A DNA stretch of 64,000 nucleotides from the NCBI RefSeq assembly GCF_004664715.2, contig NC_051069.1, positions 71,136,647-71,200,646 on the forward strand, written 5' to 3'. The stretch is from Peromyscus leucopus. Lineage: Eukaryota > Chordata > Mammalia > Rodentia > Cricetidae. The translations under genes and the position numbers were made by a program. Under the pieces are notes generated by a model, which was not told where the DNA came from, made no database searches, and saw only the letters and a list, made by a program, of their open reading frames with translations. Below, piece by piece: positions 35,011-46,527 of this stretch; the first letter of the stretch is position 1; each line of letters begins with the position of its first letter.

Positions 35011-35769
35011 AATTTCTTTGAAATTGACAGCCTCTCCATAAGACTACACTCTAAAATTACAAAACTGTACTACACTTGTGTCTGTCTTTTTTTTTTTTTT
35101 TTTTTTTTGCTACATTTCCTTCCTTGGGCTTACTCTAACAACATATTTTATTTTTCCCAGTTGGAAAGGAATCATCAAGTTGTCTCTCACGCTAAAGCCT
35201 CAGTAAATATTTTTATAAATGATCAGCTAATGTGTTTTAGATCATTCTTGTCCTAATATTTTCATTTATTTCTAACAACTGAAAGGAACTAAATTTAGGA
35301 CTTTGACCATACATGATATGTTGAAAATCTGATTCTTTTACATAAACCACAGCAAGAAACCATATAATCAGAATATAGATACCAAAAATTAATATCTGTA
35401 GGAGTAAAGATTATACATGAGAATCCTAAACCAAGGATTCCATTATAACTTATTACAGATTTTAAAATTTACTATAATAGGTGCATACTAGAGACAAAAT
35501 GACACACTGAGAGGCAATGGACACTAATTTGTACCTGCATCTCTACTTCCTTGTGTTCTACAGGTTCCAACTCTGAGAGTGTCTGTAACTTCATCTTCAG
35601 GAGAGTAGGTGACTAGCTAACTCTGCACACCCTTTTTCTAAGCCCTAGTGCCATAATTCCTTTTAGTAAGTCTTGTGTAGTGCAGTAGCACCATCAGAAG
35701 GTGAGGAGAGTTTTGGACATTGGATATTTTACAGAAAATTAAAGCAGTGTGTAAATAACTCTTTTTTAG
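35011..35769. other. unassigned AT-rich DNA
   Basis: A T-run lies at 35082-35108. No gene or other repeat recognised. Confidence 0.4.
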
Positions 35770-36480
35770 AGTATAATTTTATTTTTATTAAGAAATTTTT
35801 ATTTATTTACATACCAGCCACATATTCCACTCTCTCCCCTCTTTCTGTTCCTCCAGCCTTTCCCCCCAACCCATTCCCCTTATGCCCTCCTCCAACAAGG
35901 TAAGACCTCCCATGGGGAGTCAGAAAAGCCTGGTCCATTCAGAAGAGGCAGGTCCAAGCTCCTCCCCATGCATCAAAGCTGTGCAAGGCGTCCCATCATA
36001 GGTAGTGAGCTCCAAAAAGCCAGTTTATAAACCAGGGATGGATCCTGACCCTACTGCCAGGGGGCCCCTTAATCAGACCAAGCTATACAACTGTCTCAGT
36101 TATGCAGAGGGCCTAGTCCAGTCCCATGGAAGCTCCACAGGTATTGGTCCGCAGTTCATAAGTTCCAACTCATGGTTTGGTTGTCTCTGTACATTTCCCC
36201 ATCATGATCTTGATGACCCTTGCTCATATAATCCCTCTTCCCTCTCTTTGACTGGACTCGTGGAGCTCGGCCTGTTGCTTGGCTATGGATCTCTACATCT
36301 GCTTCCATCAGTTACTGGAGAAAGGCTCTATGATGATAGGGTATTCACCCAATCTGATTACTGGGGTAAGCTAGTTTAGGCACCCTCTCCACTATTGCTA
36401 GTAGTCTAAGCTGGGGTCATCCTTGTGGATTCCTGGGAACTTCCCTAGCACCCAGTTTCTCCCTATCCCCATGATATACA
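35770..36480 (-). mobile_element. L1 3'UTR fragment
   Basis: The plus strand is antisense L1 3'UTR: a T-rich 3' end (35780-35815), 'cataccagccacatattcca', 'taagacctcccatggggagt', 'gaccaagctatacaactgtc', 'cccatcatgatcttgatgac'. The 124-codon plus-strand frame at 36005-36379 is a read against the element's sense and is not a gene. The same segment recurs at 58125-58600 and at the window's right end. Confidence 0.85.
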
Positions 36481-36611
36481 GAAACTATAAATATCAGCAT
36501 CCAGAGTTCGTATTCATAGCCCTTCCATTGTAGTTGGATCATTAAAATGACTAAGCTTCTAAGTCTACACTCCATGTCCCTCAGATCACAGGCAGTAGAT
36601 TTGTTTCTAAC

Positions 36612-36650
36612 ATCGTCATTGTCGTCATCATCATCATCGTCATCATCATA
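36612..36650 (+). repeat. (ATC)n/(GTC) trinucleotide repeat
   Basis: A run of TCA/TCG triplets abutting an old B1. Confidence 0.85.
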
Positions 36651-36654
36651 GACA

Positions 36655-36766
36655 TGTGAGGCAGATTTTATCTGTGTAACTTGGACTGGCCTTGAACTTG
36701 CAATTATCCTATCTTAGGTTCACAATTATTGGGATTACAAATATTTGCCACACACCTGGTTTTGTA
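36655..36766 (-). mobile_element. old B1-type SINE
   Basis: Diverged antisense B1: 'tggccttgaacttgcaatta', 'attattgggattacaaatat', 'gccacacacctgg'. Confidence 0.7.
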
Positions 36767-37689
36767 TTACCCCCCAAAAAGTATATTAAATGAAAATTTG
36801 AGGCCACCTTAGGTCAATCAAATACTACTAGAGAACCAGGGTGATGAAGAGAACTATTGTCCAATGGTTCCAAAATGCTGGTTGGAAAGAATGTCCCAGA
36901 AAAAAAGGAGCAAGCAAGAGGCCTCCACAATGTCTACAGGAACTCAGTCACAGCAGGTGTCAACTTAAGGATTTGACATTAGGAAGAGTTCTGACCCTGT
37001 ACAATGGAGATCACTAATCAAATGATGCAGTTTTGACTCTTTAAAAATCAATATTTAATAATCAATATTAAGGTTAAAATTTTTTAACTAAAATAGAAGG
37101 TTGACCACTGTCAAGATAACTGGCTTTGTGTAACCATCACCATATTGCCTGTTAGTTACCACAGATCACAGTAACTTTAACAACTTAATTTTAAAAATCA
37201 TAACTTAATATATGCTTCATCAGTTTCCCCACACAATCCAGATCCCTCATTAAACATTAGAAAAACTAGAAACCTCTTCTAGCACATGTGATATTCCTGA
37301 ACCAAACAAGAGAAACTTTTCTACACATACAACAGAGTTCATTATTTTCCTTATGCCACAATAATATTTCCTTATAGTTATATTAAGGTAAAATGGTTAT
37401 AACTTCACAATTCAAATGCTTATATCTGACCAGCCATTCACTGAGTTTTATTATAGAAATATCTTGACACATTTATAAAGAGATAAATTTAAATTTATTT
37501 CTATATTATTCATGCATATGCTTCTACTCAAACGAATGATTGTTTATTTTCTGTTTTACCTAAACCATACATTGAATTTATCACTTATGTGACACCTTAA
37601 GATGTTATTCATTCTTTGTGGTAGGTTATGTTTTTTTATTCTTACATACAAAACTTTCCAAGAATGCACAAAAGATTTAGAGAAAGTTT
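36767..37689. other. unassigned AT-rich DNA
   Basis: No gene or repeat recognised. Confidence 0.4.
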
Positions 37690-38165
37690 TTTTTAAAAAA
37701 TATTTTACTATTATACATATACACAATGTGTGTATGTGTGTATGCATGTATTTGTACTTTATGTATGTATGTGTGCATGTGTGTGTGTATAGACATACCT
37801 ATCACCTACTGAGTCCATTGTTGCTCCTCTGTACTTATGCTTGAGGCTGACCACTGGGGTTAGGCTGACACAGGGTTTGTCCCTGGAGAAGACTGCTTTC
37901 TATCTTAACAGCCATTGGTTGCCTGTAAATCTTCATCTAGATCTCCATCTGGAGTCTTGTGAAACATCTTTCTTTAATGGCATGTCAACTGGTATTGTCT
38001 TTAGGAGGTATTGTTTAAGTAACCATATTGCTGAGATATTGTGGGTGCAGGGTAGCCTCAATATATTGGACTTTTCAATATTATCCTGCTGAGTGAACTC
38101 TGTTCCCATAGGCCTTTGTTTACTTCCCTGGGAGAATCAACTACACCTTCCCAGAAATGCTTCAG
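37690..38165 (-). mobile_element. L1 3'UTR fragment (old) with TATG/TGTG repeat
   Basis: Antisense rodent L1 3'UTR pieces in order: a TGTATG-rich tract (37725-37790), 'tgagtccattgttgctcctc', 'ctgaccactggggttaggct', 'tggagaagactgctttctat', 'ggcatgtcaactggtattgt', 'aaccatattgctgagatatt'. The right boundary is unclear. Confidence 0.6.
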
Positions 38166-38661
38166 GTAAGAAATCTCCCCCTTCCACAGCAATGCTGTTC
38201 GGCACATTCAAAATATGTTATGCCAGTAGCCTCCATTGGACTTGAGACCTTCTGTCTCCTGAGTTCATCTGGTGATAGTAGTAAGAAATACCCTGTGAAT
38301 GTCTCATTGTTTTTGTTTTGCCCCCCTCCCCCGCTTTGAGCAGTTACCCAGATTAAAGCTCCACAGAATGCCAGTCAAAGTACTCTTGGACAATCAGGCC
38401 TTGGGTCCCATGGTCCTGCTGAATCACAATTTTAACTTCAGTTCTTTGGTACTGGCCATTGGCAGATGGAGACAGTGCAGCATCTCTGTCATGTCAAAAG
38501 AGCATTCATTTGAGAGAAAGGGGACACTACCAATTCAAGGGGCAAAACTGATGTAAATACCCGTACTTAGTTTGAAATTCTCTATAAATCAAAAGATTTA
38601 GATAAAAAATATATTGCATATTTCACCAGTATCCCCATGGATATTAACATAGAAAGCTGCT
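38166..38661. other. unassigned DNA
   Basis: Possibly the tail of the L1 3'UTR on the left. Otherwise no gene or repeat recognised. Confidence 0.35.
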
Positions 38662-38677
38662 AAAAAGTACCATAGTA

Positions 38678-38834
38678 GCCGGTGGTAGCGCATGCCTTTA
38701 ATCCCAGCACTCGGGAGGCAGAGGCAGGCGGATCTCTGTGAGTTCGAGGCCAGACTGGTTTCCAAAGCGAGTTCCAGGAAATGTGCAAAGCAACACAGAG
38801 AAACCTTGTCTCGAAAAAACCAAAAAAAAAGAAA
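38678..38834 (+). mobile_element. B1 SINE, full length, with TSD
   Basis: A complete B1 from 'gccggtggtagcgcatgcct' through 'gcggatctctgtgagttcga' to 'gaaaccttgtctcg' and an A-rich tail. An exact 16-bp target-site duplication AAAAAGTACCATAGTA flanks it (38662-38677 and 38835-38850). Confidence 0.96.
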
Positions 38835-38924
38835 AAAAAGTACCATAGTAAATAGGTATGTTATTATTTTTAAAGGATTAGATTTATTATAGTTATTAAG
38901 TTATATGAATATATGTCTGTTTCT

Positions 38925-39065
38925 GTGTGAGTGTGTGAGCACAGGTAGCCACAGAGTCCTGAAGAGGTTTTGGATGCCCTGAAGCTAGAGTCAGTTGTGG
39001 GCTTCCTGATGTGGGTCCTCTGTAAAGGCAGTACATGCTTTTAACCCCTGAGCCATCTCTCAAAA
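38925..39065 (-). mobile_element. B3-type SINE
   Basis: Antisense B3 wording: 'gtgtgagcacaggtagccac', 'ttggatgccctgaagctaga', 'ttcctgatgtgggtcctctg', 'ttaacccctgagccatctct', the last being the tRNA-like head. Confidence 0.8.
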
Positions 39066-39730
39066 TCCTTTCTGGAGTGGTTAAATTCCCAAAGAGTTAT
39101 ACAGTTATTGATTCTTTTGTCAATTACATTTAACTTGTAAATAAAAGCAAAAGAAAAAAATCACACACAGCAATTTTGAGAGGAATATTTCTATCCTGAA
39201 ATCCCAACCAGATTTTTTCTTTTTGAGTCTCAGAAGACGGAGGTCTATTCCCATTTCTAAATTTTTTCTGCTGATATTTCCCCCAAGTAACACTAGTGGA
39301 AATTAAATGCTTCTTAGCTTCTGGGGAAACTGTAGTCTTACCCAGCAGTTTAAATTTAAGGTACTTTTCTTTTCACCTTTCCTTACTTCCATCTGACAAG
39401 CTTCAGGCAGAATTTAAACCAGGAATCATATACCTCTATGTTACAGTAATAAAATAGAAATGAGCTTTCTACAGAACCTTTACTTGAATCTTACTGCTCA
39501 GTAGTGCCCTCTCCCATTCCAGTAATTTTAATAAAAGTTCAACATTCTCTTTCTAACAGAAGACTAAGGAAAACTGGAGAAATCTCGAACAATAAAAGTT
39601 TTGAGGAAACATGGAATTCTATATAAATATGTAAACTAAACACCAGTGGGCAGTCACTTCAAAAAAAAATGGCTGTCCTTCTGAAAAAGGTATATGAAAA
39701 TCTATTACTGCAGAAGCTTCCTGAAAGTAA
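39066..39730. other. unassigned DNA
   Basis: No gene or repeat recognised. Confidence 0.4.
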
Positions 39731-39735
39731 TCTCT

Positions 39736-39801
<66 letters not shown>
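39731..39801 (+). repeat. (CT)n microsatellite, long and nearly pure
   Basis: About 70 bp of CT with a single early interruption (TTCT). Because both CT and AG dinucleotides lack stops, it joins unrelated frames into the longest open frame of the window (minus strand, 39659-40138, 159 codons), which is spurious. Confidence 0.95.
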
Positions 39802-39804
<3 letters not shown>

Positions 39805-40189
39805 GAATTATCCCAAAGCACATTAATGCACCCACTGGACACTGCAGGCTAGCAAATAAAAACCCTAATGTCAGGAATGTGTTATCTTGTTGTGGGACTT
39901 CAATCCGTCCAGCCAGTGGTATTGGGCTGACTAGTCCTATGGGGCGTGGTCTTCTCTGAGTACTTCCTGACTGAATAAGAATGGAGGAGAGGGGTTGGGA
40001 GCTCTCTTCTGGGTGGTTGGAGCAGGAGCAAGCAGCAGAGAAGTGGGGCTTGCAGTTGGTTCCCATCACCCTTGGGCAGAACAGCAGGACAATGACAGCT
40101 GGATCAGCAGTGGCGTCTACTACTTCGTTTTGTGTCATAAGTGTATCTTATTGATTTCATTTCCCTGATAAATTTTGCCTGGCCCATTG
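39802..40189. other. unassigned GC-richer block
   Basis: Moderately GC-rich, with no family recognised. A TGTTGTGGGACTTC start at 39891 resembles LTR starts, but no matching end or duplication was found. Confidence 0.3.
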
Positions 40190-40475
40190 CATCAGTGCCC
40201 CACACCATTATCTCTACTGAAGTTGTTGGTTAGTGGGTATGGGTCCTGGTAAATCTAAAATACTCTAGTGTATGGCCACAAATAAAAAAGCATAAATGCA
40301 TCATCAATGGGACTCAATGGGTTTAGAAAAAACGAGAACACAGAGTTATGTAGATATAGAATCGGGGGGTGGATCTTGGAGAAGATGGAGAAAGGTGGTG
40401 GATGTGATATCAAAATGCAATATATGTAATTCTCAAAGAATTAATTGAAATATTTTAAATATAAAATGCTAATAA
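40190..40475 (+). mobile_element. L1 3' end fragment
   Basis: Ends with the pattern of an L1 terminus: a G/A-rich stretch (40362-40410), then 'aatgcaatatatgtaattct' and AT-rich tail sequence. It is preceded by 'gggtatgggtcctggtaaat' wording typical of rodent 3'UTRs. Moderate support only. Confidence 0.45.
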
Positions 40476-40497
40476 CTCCAGGGATGTTTTTATAAAG

Positions 40498-41258
40498 TAT
40501 CTTAGTTAGGGTTTCTATTACTGTAAAGAGACACCATGATCACAGCAACTCATATAAAGGAAAATGCTGTGGGATGTTCTGTATGGCAAATGTGTTGCTC
40601 TGATTGGTCAATAAATAAAACACTGATTGGCCAGTGGCTAGGCAGGAAGTATAGGCGGGACTAACAGAGGAGAAAAGACAGAACAGGAAGGCAGAAGGAG
40701 ACACTGCCAGCCGCCACCATGACAAGCCGCATGTGAAGATGCGGGTAAGCCACAAGCCACGTGGCAAGGTATAGATTTATAGAAATGGGTTGATTTAAGA
40801 TATAAGAACAGTTAGCAAGAAGCCTGCCACAGCCAGGCAATACAGTTTGTAAGCAATATAAGTCTCTGTGTTTACTTGGTTGGGTCTGAGCGGCTGTGGG
40901 ACTGACTGGTGACAAAGATTTGTCCTGACTGTGGGCAAGGCAGGAAAACTCTAGCTACAGGAAAACATTTAATTGAGGTGGTGGCTTACAGTTCAGAGGC
41001 TCAGTCAACTATCATCATAGCAGGGAGCATGGCAACATGCAGGCAGACATGGTGCTGGTTACATCTTGATCAGAAGGCAACAGACAACGAGTGGATTGTG
41101 ACACTGGGTGCTGAGCATAAGAGACTTCAAAGCCTGTCCTCACAGTGACATACTTCCTCCAACAAGACCATATCAATTCCAAAAAGGCCACACCTCCTAA
41201 TAATGTCACTCCCTCTGAACTTATGGAGACCAACTACATTCAAGCTAACACACAAAGG
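40498..41258 (+). mobile_element. URR1-like repeat interrupted by an LTR
   Basis: The left part 'ttagggtttctattactgta', 'gagacaccatgatcacagca' (40503-40564) continues after the LTR at 40960 with 'aacatttaattgaggtggtg', 'gcaggcagacatggtgctgg', 'cacacctcctaataatgtca', 'attcaagctaacacac'. Removing the LTR and one GGAAAA restores a continuous high-copy rodent repeat. Confidence 0.65.
40565..40959 (+). mobile_element. solo LTR (class II ERV-like) with exact 6-bp TSD
   Basis: A 395-bp element, TGCTGTGGGATG...CTAGCTACA, flanked by GGAAAA at 40559-40564 and 40960-40965. It shows the rodent LTR wording 'tgctctgattggtcaataaa', 'aggcaggaagtataggcggg', 'agaaatgggttgatttaaga', 'ggctgtgggactgactggtg'. No internal viral genes remain. 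A relative in opposite orientation lies at 62044-62402. Confidence 0.88.
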
Positions 41259-42934
41259 AATATGGGAATTGATAATAAATGATGCCACAATAGTTCAATT
41301 AAAGCTTGATTTCAGGCAGTCTAAGTCATAAGAATTCTCCTCAGGAGCATCAAAATTACAATGAGAAGCATGGCAAGGCTTCTAAGAGGCAAGGTATAAG
41401 TACCAGTTTTAACTCAGAAAGGGCCTGAGGCTTTGACTTGCTAGCAAATATTTGGTTAAGTGATCATGTATGCCATTGACTGGTTCTTTATTATCATTGC
41501 AAAGGGCAAGCCTGGAGACAATGAGTTGAGATTCCAATTAAAACCTGGGGACCCATGTACCTGCATAAGACCCAGCCAGCCCTGTCTGTATCAGCTCACC
41601 TGGGAACTTCAAGGGAAGACTGTTTCCCAGAAAAATCCAATAATCCTGAGCAATTTTACGTTTAGTAGCCTCTGGTTGGCTTCATTACACAGCAGAGGAT
41701 GGGAATCACTGATGGGTAGGGGGCAGGAGGCAAAGGATTCTTTGAAATGCACTTCATTCAACCATATTAAGAATTCAATAAATACATTACGAACATGTCT
41801 ACCTTTCTCTAAACATGTTGCTTCTGAGCATTTATCCTACTGACAAGTTCACATTTTCCTTTGCAGTTCTAAAGGAACAGAAAGTTCTATAGCTTAGACA
41901 AGAAGTTTGAGTACTTTTTCCTATTTCTCATGAGGTATTATTAATTATAACCAAACCCAGCTTCCTAAAATTAATAGTAGCAGCAGAATCTTTACTAAGT
42001 AGCTCCCAGTGTCATACTCCTGCCTTTTAGAATAGTCTCAGTTTTATTATATTGCTGACTTCCTCTGGCTGGGCCCCTGGGAACTCATGTAACCCCACTT
42101 CCAGCTGTAACTTTGCCCTTTAGAAAGGAAAGGTTGTTCTCAGAAATAAAAACAAGAGAGTAAAAGCTAACTAAGAGAGCACAAAGGTTCACAAATGGAC
42201 AAATTAAAATTTCTATTCATGCAACAGCCAGCTAATTTCTGAAGCCTGTTTAATTCACCCCCCTACCTTGGACATTTACCCTCTGGGACTCCAGTGCAGA
42301 CAGAAGTTGAAATCATATAGATAGATTGACTTTTGGCATTGTTTTCACTCAGTCTGCTTCTAGGTGTCCAATTAAGAGTTTCTGCAACCACGGAGATTGC
42401 TCTTCCTGCTTTTTTAACCTTCAGTTAAATCTCAAATAAAAATCTTCCTTATTTAGTTTTACGAAAGAAGAACAAAGAACCCAAAAACTAAAGTAAAGGA
42501 GATAGAGGGAGAAAAGTTTCACTTCCTTTACCCATATCAAAGCCAAGCTGCTTTATAGATGCCTTTTTATATGTCATATCAACGTGTTCTTCACAAGTCT
42601 GAATCTTGAGTATTATAATGCCAGCTGAAAAGACTGCAAATTGGGGATGTTCCCACCATTAAACTACAAGGATCAGGCTCTACAGGAATTCTCCTATGTC
42701 ACAGTTAATTCTCTTCTTACCTGAGACTTATCTCTGAGCAAAAATACTATATCTCCTATAACTCTAAGCCCTGAAAATGTCACAAAAGTCTATGCAAATG
42801 ACTTATAATTGCAGATAATCAGTTTCCATAAGTATTTTTCATTCAAGAATTCATACTTTTAGTGACCTACACTGTAGGTGAGAACCTTTCCAAACTAGTT
42901 ACAAGTAGCTTAATACTAAGAGCACTCAGCTATT
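41259..42934. other. unassigned DNA
   Basis: No gene or repeat recognised. The 127-codon plus-strand frame at 41460-41843 has no recognisable features. Confidence 0.4.
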
Positions 42935-43145
42935 GTCCACTGAACAATCATTATGAGTGAGGCATCGGCCTGAATCGCTCTTGGAAATTAATACAGTTAA
43001 TCTTTACAATGTTCTATCACTTAAGTGCTATAATTATCCTCACATTATAGATGATGAAGATGCGACAACCAAAGTTGCCAAAGGTCACATAGCTGGCAAT
43101 CTACAAAACAGTCATTTGAGGATAGGAAACAACCACTATAATTCA
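42935..43145 (-). mobile_element. MIR SINE
   Basis: Antisense MIR order: 'taatctttacaatgttctat', 'ataattatcctcacattata', 'gatgatgaagatgcgacaac', 'caaaggtcacatagctggca', diverged but in register. The 70-codon frame 42957-43169 lies within it and is not a gene. Confidence 0.7.
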
Positions 43146-43499
43146 AGAGTGATGTTAGCCTTAGTGTAATAAATTATGCCAGCCTCGGTGTAATAATAAA
43201 TAATGCCAATCAAAAGTGGTTCCCTAACATTTAAAACCTTCCCCATCTATAAAGAATGATCTAGTTTTGGATTTCAGAGACAATGACCTTGAAGATTGTG
43301 AGACATAGTCCCAGAGTAGGAAGCAGATGAGTTAAGCTAAGTTTTCAGTAAACTGTAGATTTGGTTTCATTAAGAAGACCAGGAAAACCTACCGCTCCAC
43401 TCTCTCCATCCCTCCTTAAGAATATATTCTATCTCTTCCTCCTTGGAAAGTTCTCTATTCCCACCCCAAATCTCTTACTAAATTTTTCATCTCTGTGGT
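43146..43499. other. unassigned DNA, partly perhaps L1 3'UTR
   Basis: The pyrimidine-rich part 43385-43500 may be inverted L1 3'UTR continuing leftwards from the ORF2 piece. Otherwise nothing recognised. Confidence 0.3.
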
Positions 43500-43928
43500 G
43501 ATATGGATAGTAGCATGCATATCAAAAGCTTAAACTAACAAAATGCTAACACCCACCGTTAAGAGAAAATATACAATGTTTGTCTTTGTGGATCTGGGTT
43601 ATCTGACACAGTATTATTTTGTCTAGCTCTATCTGTTTTCTTGTGAATTTTATATTTGTGTTTTTAACAGCTGAATAATATTTCATTGTATAAATGTACC
43701 TCATTTTCCTTATTCATTCATCATTTGATAGACGTCTAGGCAGTTTCAGTTTATGGCTATTATGGCTACAGGAATGAACATGAATGAATGAGTATTTCTA
43801 CAATAGGATGTAGAGTCTTTTAGGCATAGGCCCAAGAGTGGTATAGCTAGATCTTAAGGAATATCTCTCTGCTTCCCAAGGAGCTGCCACACTGATTTCC
43901 ACAGTGGTTGTACAAATTTGCTGATGCA
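43500..43928 (-). mobile_element. L1 ORF2 3' part, inverted segment of a second twin-primed L1
   Basis: The plus strand is antisense L1 ORF2 end sequence: 'aatatacaatgtttgtcttt', 'tttttaacagctgaataata', 'cccaagagtggtatagctag', 'tgatttccacagtggttgta'. It abuts a sense-strand 3'UTR at about 43930. It has decayed, with no long frame. Confidence 0.75.
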
Positions 43929-44440
43929 TGTATGAACCCACAAAGACTATGACAACACACACATAGGGCTGCACAGGTTAACGTCAGATGGGGTCCCACA
44001 GCTGAAGCAGAAAAGAACATGGACTCCCACCCTTTACCAAGAAGTTATCTGCAATTGGTACTTGCTTTGCAAAGGAAAAAATTAGTCTTCCTTAATGTGG
44101 TCTCTCTGGGTATGTTAATCATATTCAGGGTAGGTCCCATGCTAAGGAGTGAATGACTATTACAAATGAACTCAATGTTATTTGTAGACATTTTGTCTCA
44201 TACATCTTTATTTGAGCACTTTTTATCATATTAGCTTTTTGCTTGTATATTTTTGTTTTTCTGTATTTTTTTATGTATGTAAGTTTATTGTATTTTTTGT
44301 GGGGAGATGGGAGAGAACATGCAATCAGATGGTATGGAGATGGGGAGAATCTGGGAAGAGTTAGGAGAGGAAAAATATATCAGGATATATTGTATGAAGT
44401 CAAAAATGTTTAAGAAAATTTTGAAAAATGTAATTTAATA
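43929..44440 (+). mobile_element. L1 3'UTR and terminus, sense segment of the second twin-primed L1
   Basis: Sense rodent L1 3'UTR: 'cacatagggctgcacaggtt', 'aagaagttatctgcaattgg', 'gtctctctgggtatgttaat', 'atttttgtggggagatggga', 'atatcaggatatattgtatg' and an A-rich end. The opposite orientation relative to the left neighbour indicates 5' inversion. Confidence 0.75.
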
Positions 44441-45004
44441 TGGAAATTGCCCCAAAACTGATTTTGTGACTATCTGGTTGTGTATACTTTGAACACCTAT
44501 TCAGTTTTAATCAATTAAATCAGATTGGGCCAATCTTCACTTCCAATGTTGAAAGGAGAATATATATTTGATTACAGAGAATACAAAAAAACATCCTTCA
44601 TATGGTTGCTAAGACCAACTTGAAGGTTTAAATGAACATAGCAGAGAGAGAATGTAGATAAAATGCTTCCAGCCTGTTTTGAATGAAACAATTTCTTAAT
44701 ATAACACTTGGAATTGATGTCCTATTCTCACCTATTATTCTTCCCATGGAAATTTAGTTTCAATTTTCTAGCTCACTAAATACACCCTGGCTTTCATTAC
44801 TGGCTGGTATAGCTGAAACTGAACGCTTTATATCTTGTAGAGTATCTAGAAATATTCAAAAAGTATCAACTGCAGAGAATCAGGGAAGAAAAGGAGCAAA
44901 GCACCTGTGAGAACTAAGTTGTTGGGATGAGAAAGGTCAGGAGAGTATTATAAGTAAAAGAAACAAATGAATTATCTTGAAAAAGATAAATCCATGCTCT
45001 TCCT
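44441..45004. other. unassigned AT-rich DNA
   Basis: No gene or repeat recognised. Confidence 0.4.
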
Positions 45005-45450
45005 TGTAGAGGAATTTCTAAACAGTCTTATTAAATAAGAAACACAGAGACAAATACAGCTGTGAAAGCCATAGAGGTCAGAGAAATAGAGTCACCAACT
45101 AACCTTAGCTCACCACACCACTGTAGCTTCCCAAGAGAACCAGCTTCTTCCTGTCTAACCTACTCCTTTATTGCCTTACTGTTCTACCTTCTCATTGGCT
45201 CTTAACCCAGCCACTTCACTTCCTCTCACTGCCTGTCTATACAGACCTCCAGGTCTCTATGGTTGGTACTGGGATTAAAGGTGTGGGTCACCACGCTTGG
45301 CTGTGTCCTTGAACACACAGAGACTCTGCCTGCCATGTGATCAGATTAAGGGCGTGTGCTACCACCACCTGACTTTTGTTTATGGCTTGCTATGACCTCT
45401 GATCTCTAGGCAAACTTTATTTATTAACATACAAATAAAATATCACCACA
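45005..45450. mobile_element. LTR-like element with B1-derived modules, variant copy
   Basis: Ends TGTAGAGGAATTTC and ATATCACCACA match the family at 28620. Inside, 'ctgggattaaaggtgtgggtcacc' and 'cagattaagggcgtgtgctacc' are again two B1-like modules, and the right end has a 'tttattaacatacaaataaaat' block. No exact target-site duplication was found, fitting an older copy. Confidence 0.6.
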
Positions 45451-45579
45451 TTATATACTGTATATAGTTATTGTACTTATTATATATAGTTTTTCTTATG
45501 TTAGTTATAATGTTTTATTCTTTTTTATTTTTATTAGAATAAAAGGGGAAATGTGGTGACACAGCTGAGTGGATTTGCT

Positions 45580-46265
45580 TCTGAATCCTCTCTTTTATTC
45601 CGTTAGTCTATATTCTTTTAGTCTGTTGGTGCAGTGCTCTACTGTTTTTGCTACTGCAGCTCTATAATGTATTCGTCATTTGTGGTGACTCCCTACTGTT
45701 ATTTCACTAGGATTGCTTTGTCTATTCAGTACCCTTGTGCTTCAGGAGTTCATGGATGCCCTACAGCTTTCTGTTTGGTTTCTAGCTTTATTCTCTGTTT
45801 TAGATAGAATATAAGAAATAATTTGGTTTTCATTTTTAAAAAATCAATTTGTTAAGACTTGAATTGTGTACTAAAATATGGTTTGTCATAAAGAAAATCC
45901 CATGGTCTGCTGCAGAAAATACACTTTTTCATGGGCTGTGATGGGAATATTCTGTAAATGTCTATTATGTCCATTCAGTTTGTGTGCCCTTTAACCCCAT
46001 CTTTATTTTTCTACTGGATGACATATCTGCAGGTGCAAATGGGGCATTGGAGTCACCTACCTTTACCACGTGATGCCAATCTGTTCCTTTCCATCAAGCA
46101 GTGCTTCTTTTCTGCTTGACAGTGTGTGATGGTGCATACGCTCTTAGGATTGTAATATTCTCTTGGTAGATTTCTCCTTTAATCTATATTTATCTGTTCT
46201 CATAAATTGTTTTTAAGTCTACTTAGTTAGGTATTAGTATAGCTATGCCTGCCAGTTTTCTAGTT
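45580..46265 (-). mobile_element. L1 ORF2 fragment (old)
   Basis: The plus strand reads as antisense L1 ORF2: 'actactgcagctctataatg'-like text near 45650, 'ggtctgctgcagaaaataca', 'attctgtaaatgtctattat', 'gttaggtattagtatagcta', in family order. Frames are broken throughout. Confidence 0.65.
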
Positions 46266-46491
46266 CCATGTTCTAAATTTTTTATTGATTCTTTGTGGAT
46301 TTCACATCATGCATCTTGATCCCACTAATCTCCCCCCATTCCTTCACATCCACCCTCTGCCCTTGCAACCTTCCCCCAAGGGGAAAAAAACAATAAAAGT
46401 TAAAAGAAAAGGAAAAAAGCAAAATCTCATCGCAGAATCTGTAGTGTGACACAGTGAGTCACACAGTATATACTTTAGTTCACACGTCTTT

Positions 46492-46527
46492 ACTTGTATG
46501 TGTTCATTGCGATGAACACATACAAGT
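46492..46527. repeat. perfect 16-bp hairpin, 4-nt loop
   Basis: The left arm ACTTGTATGTGTTCAT (46492-46507) and right arm ATGAACACATACAAGT (46512-46527) are exact reverse complements around TGCG. Confidence 0.97.

Noticed and set aside
36005..36379. 124-codon plus-strand frame
   Set aside because: Antisense to an L1 3'UTR fragment.
41460..41843. 127-codon plus-strand frame
   Set aside because: No recognisable domain, splice context or compositional sign of coding.
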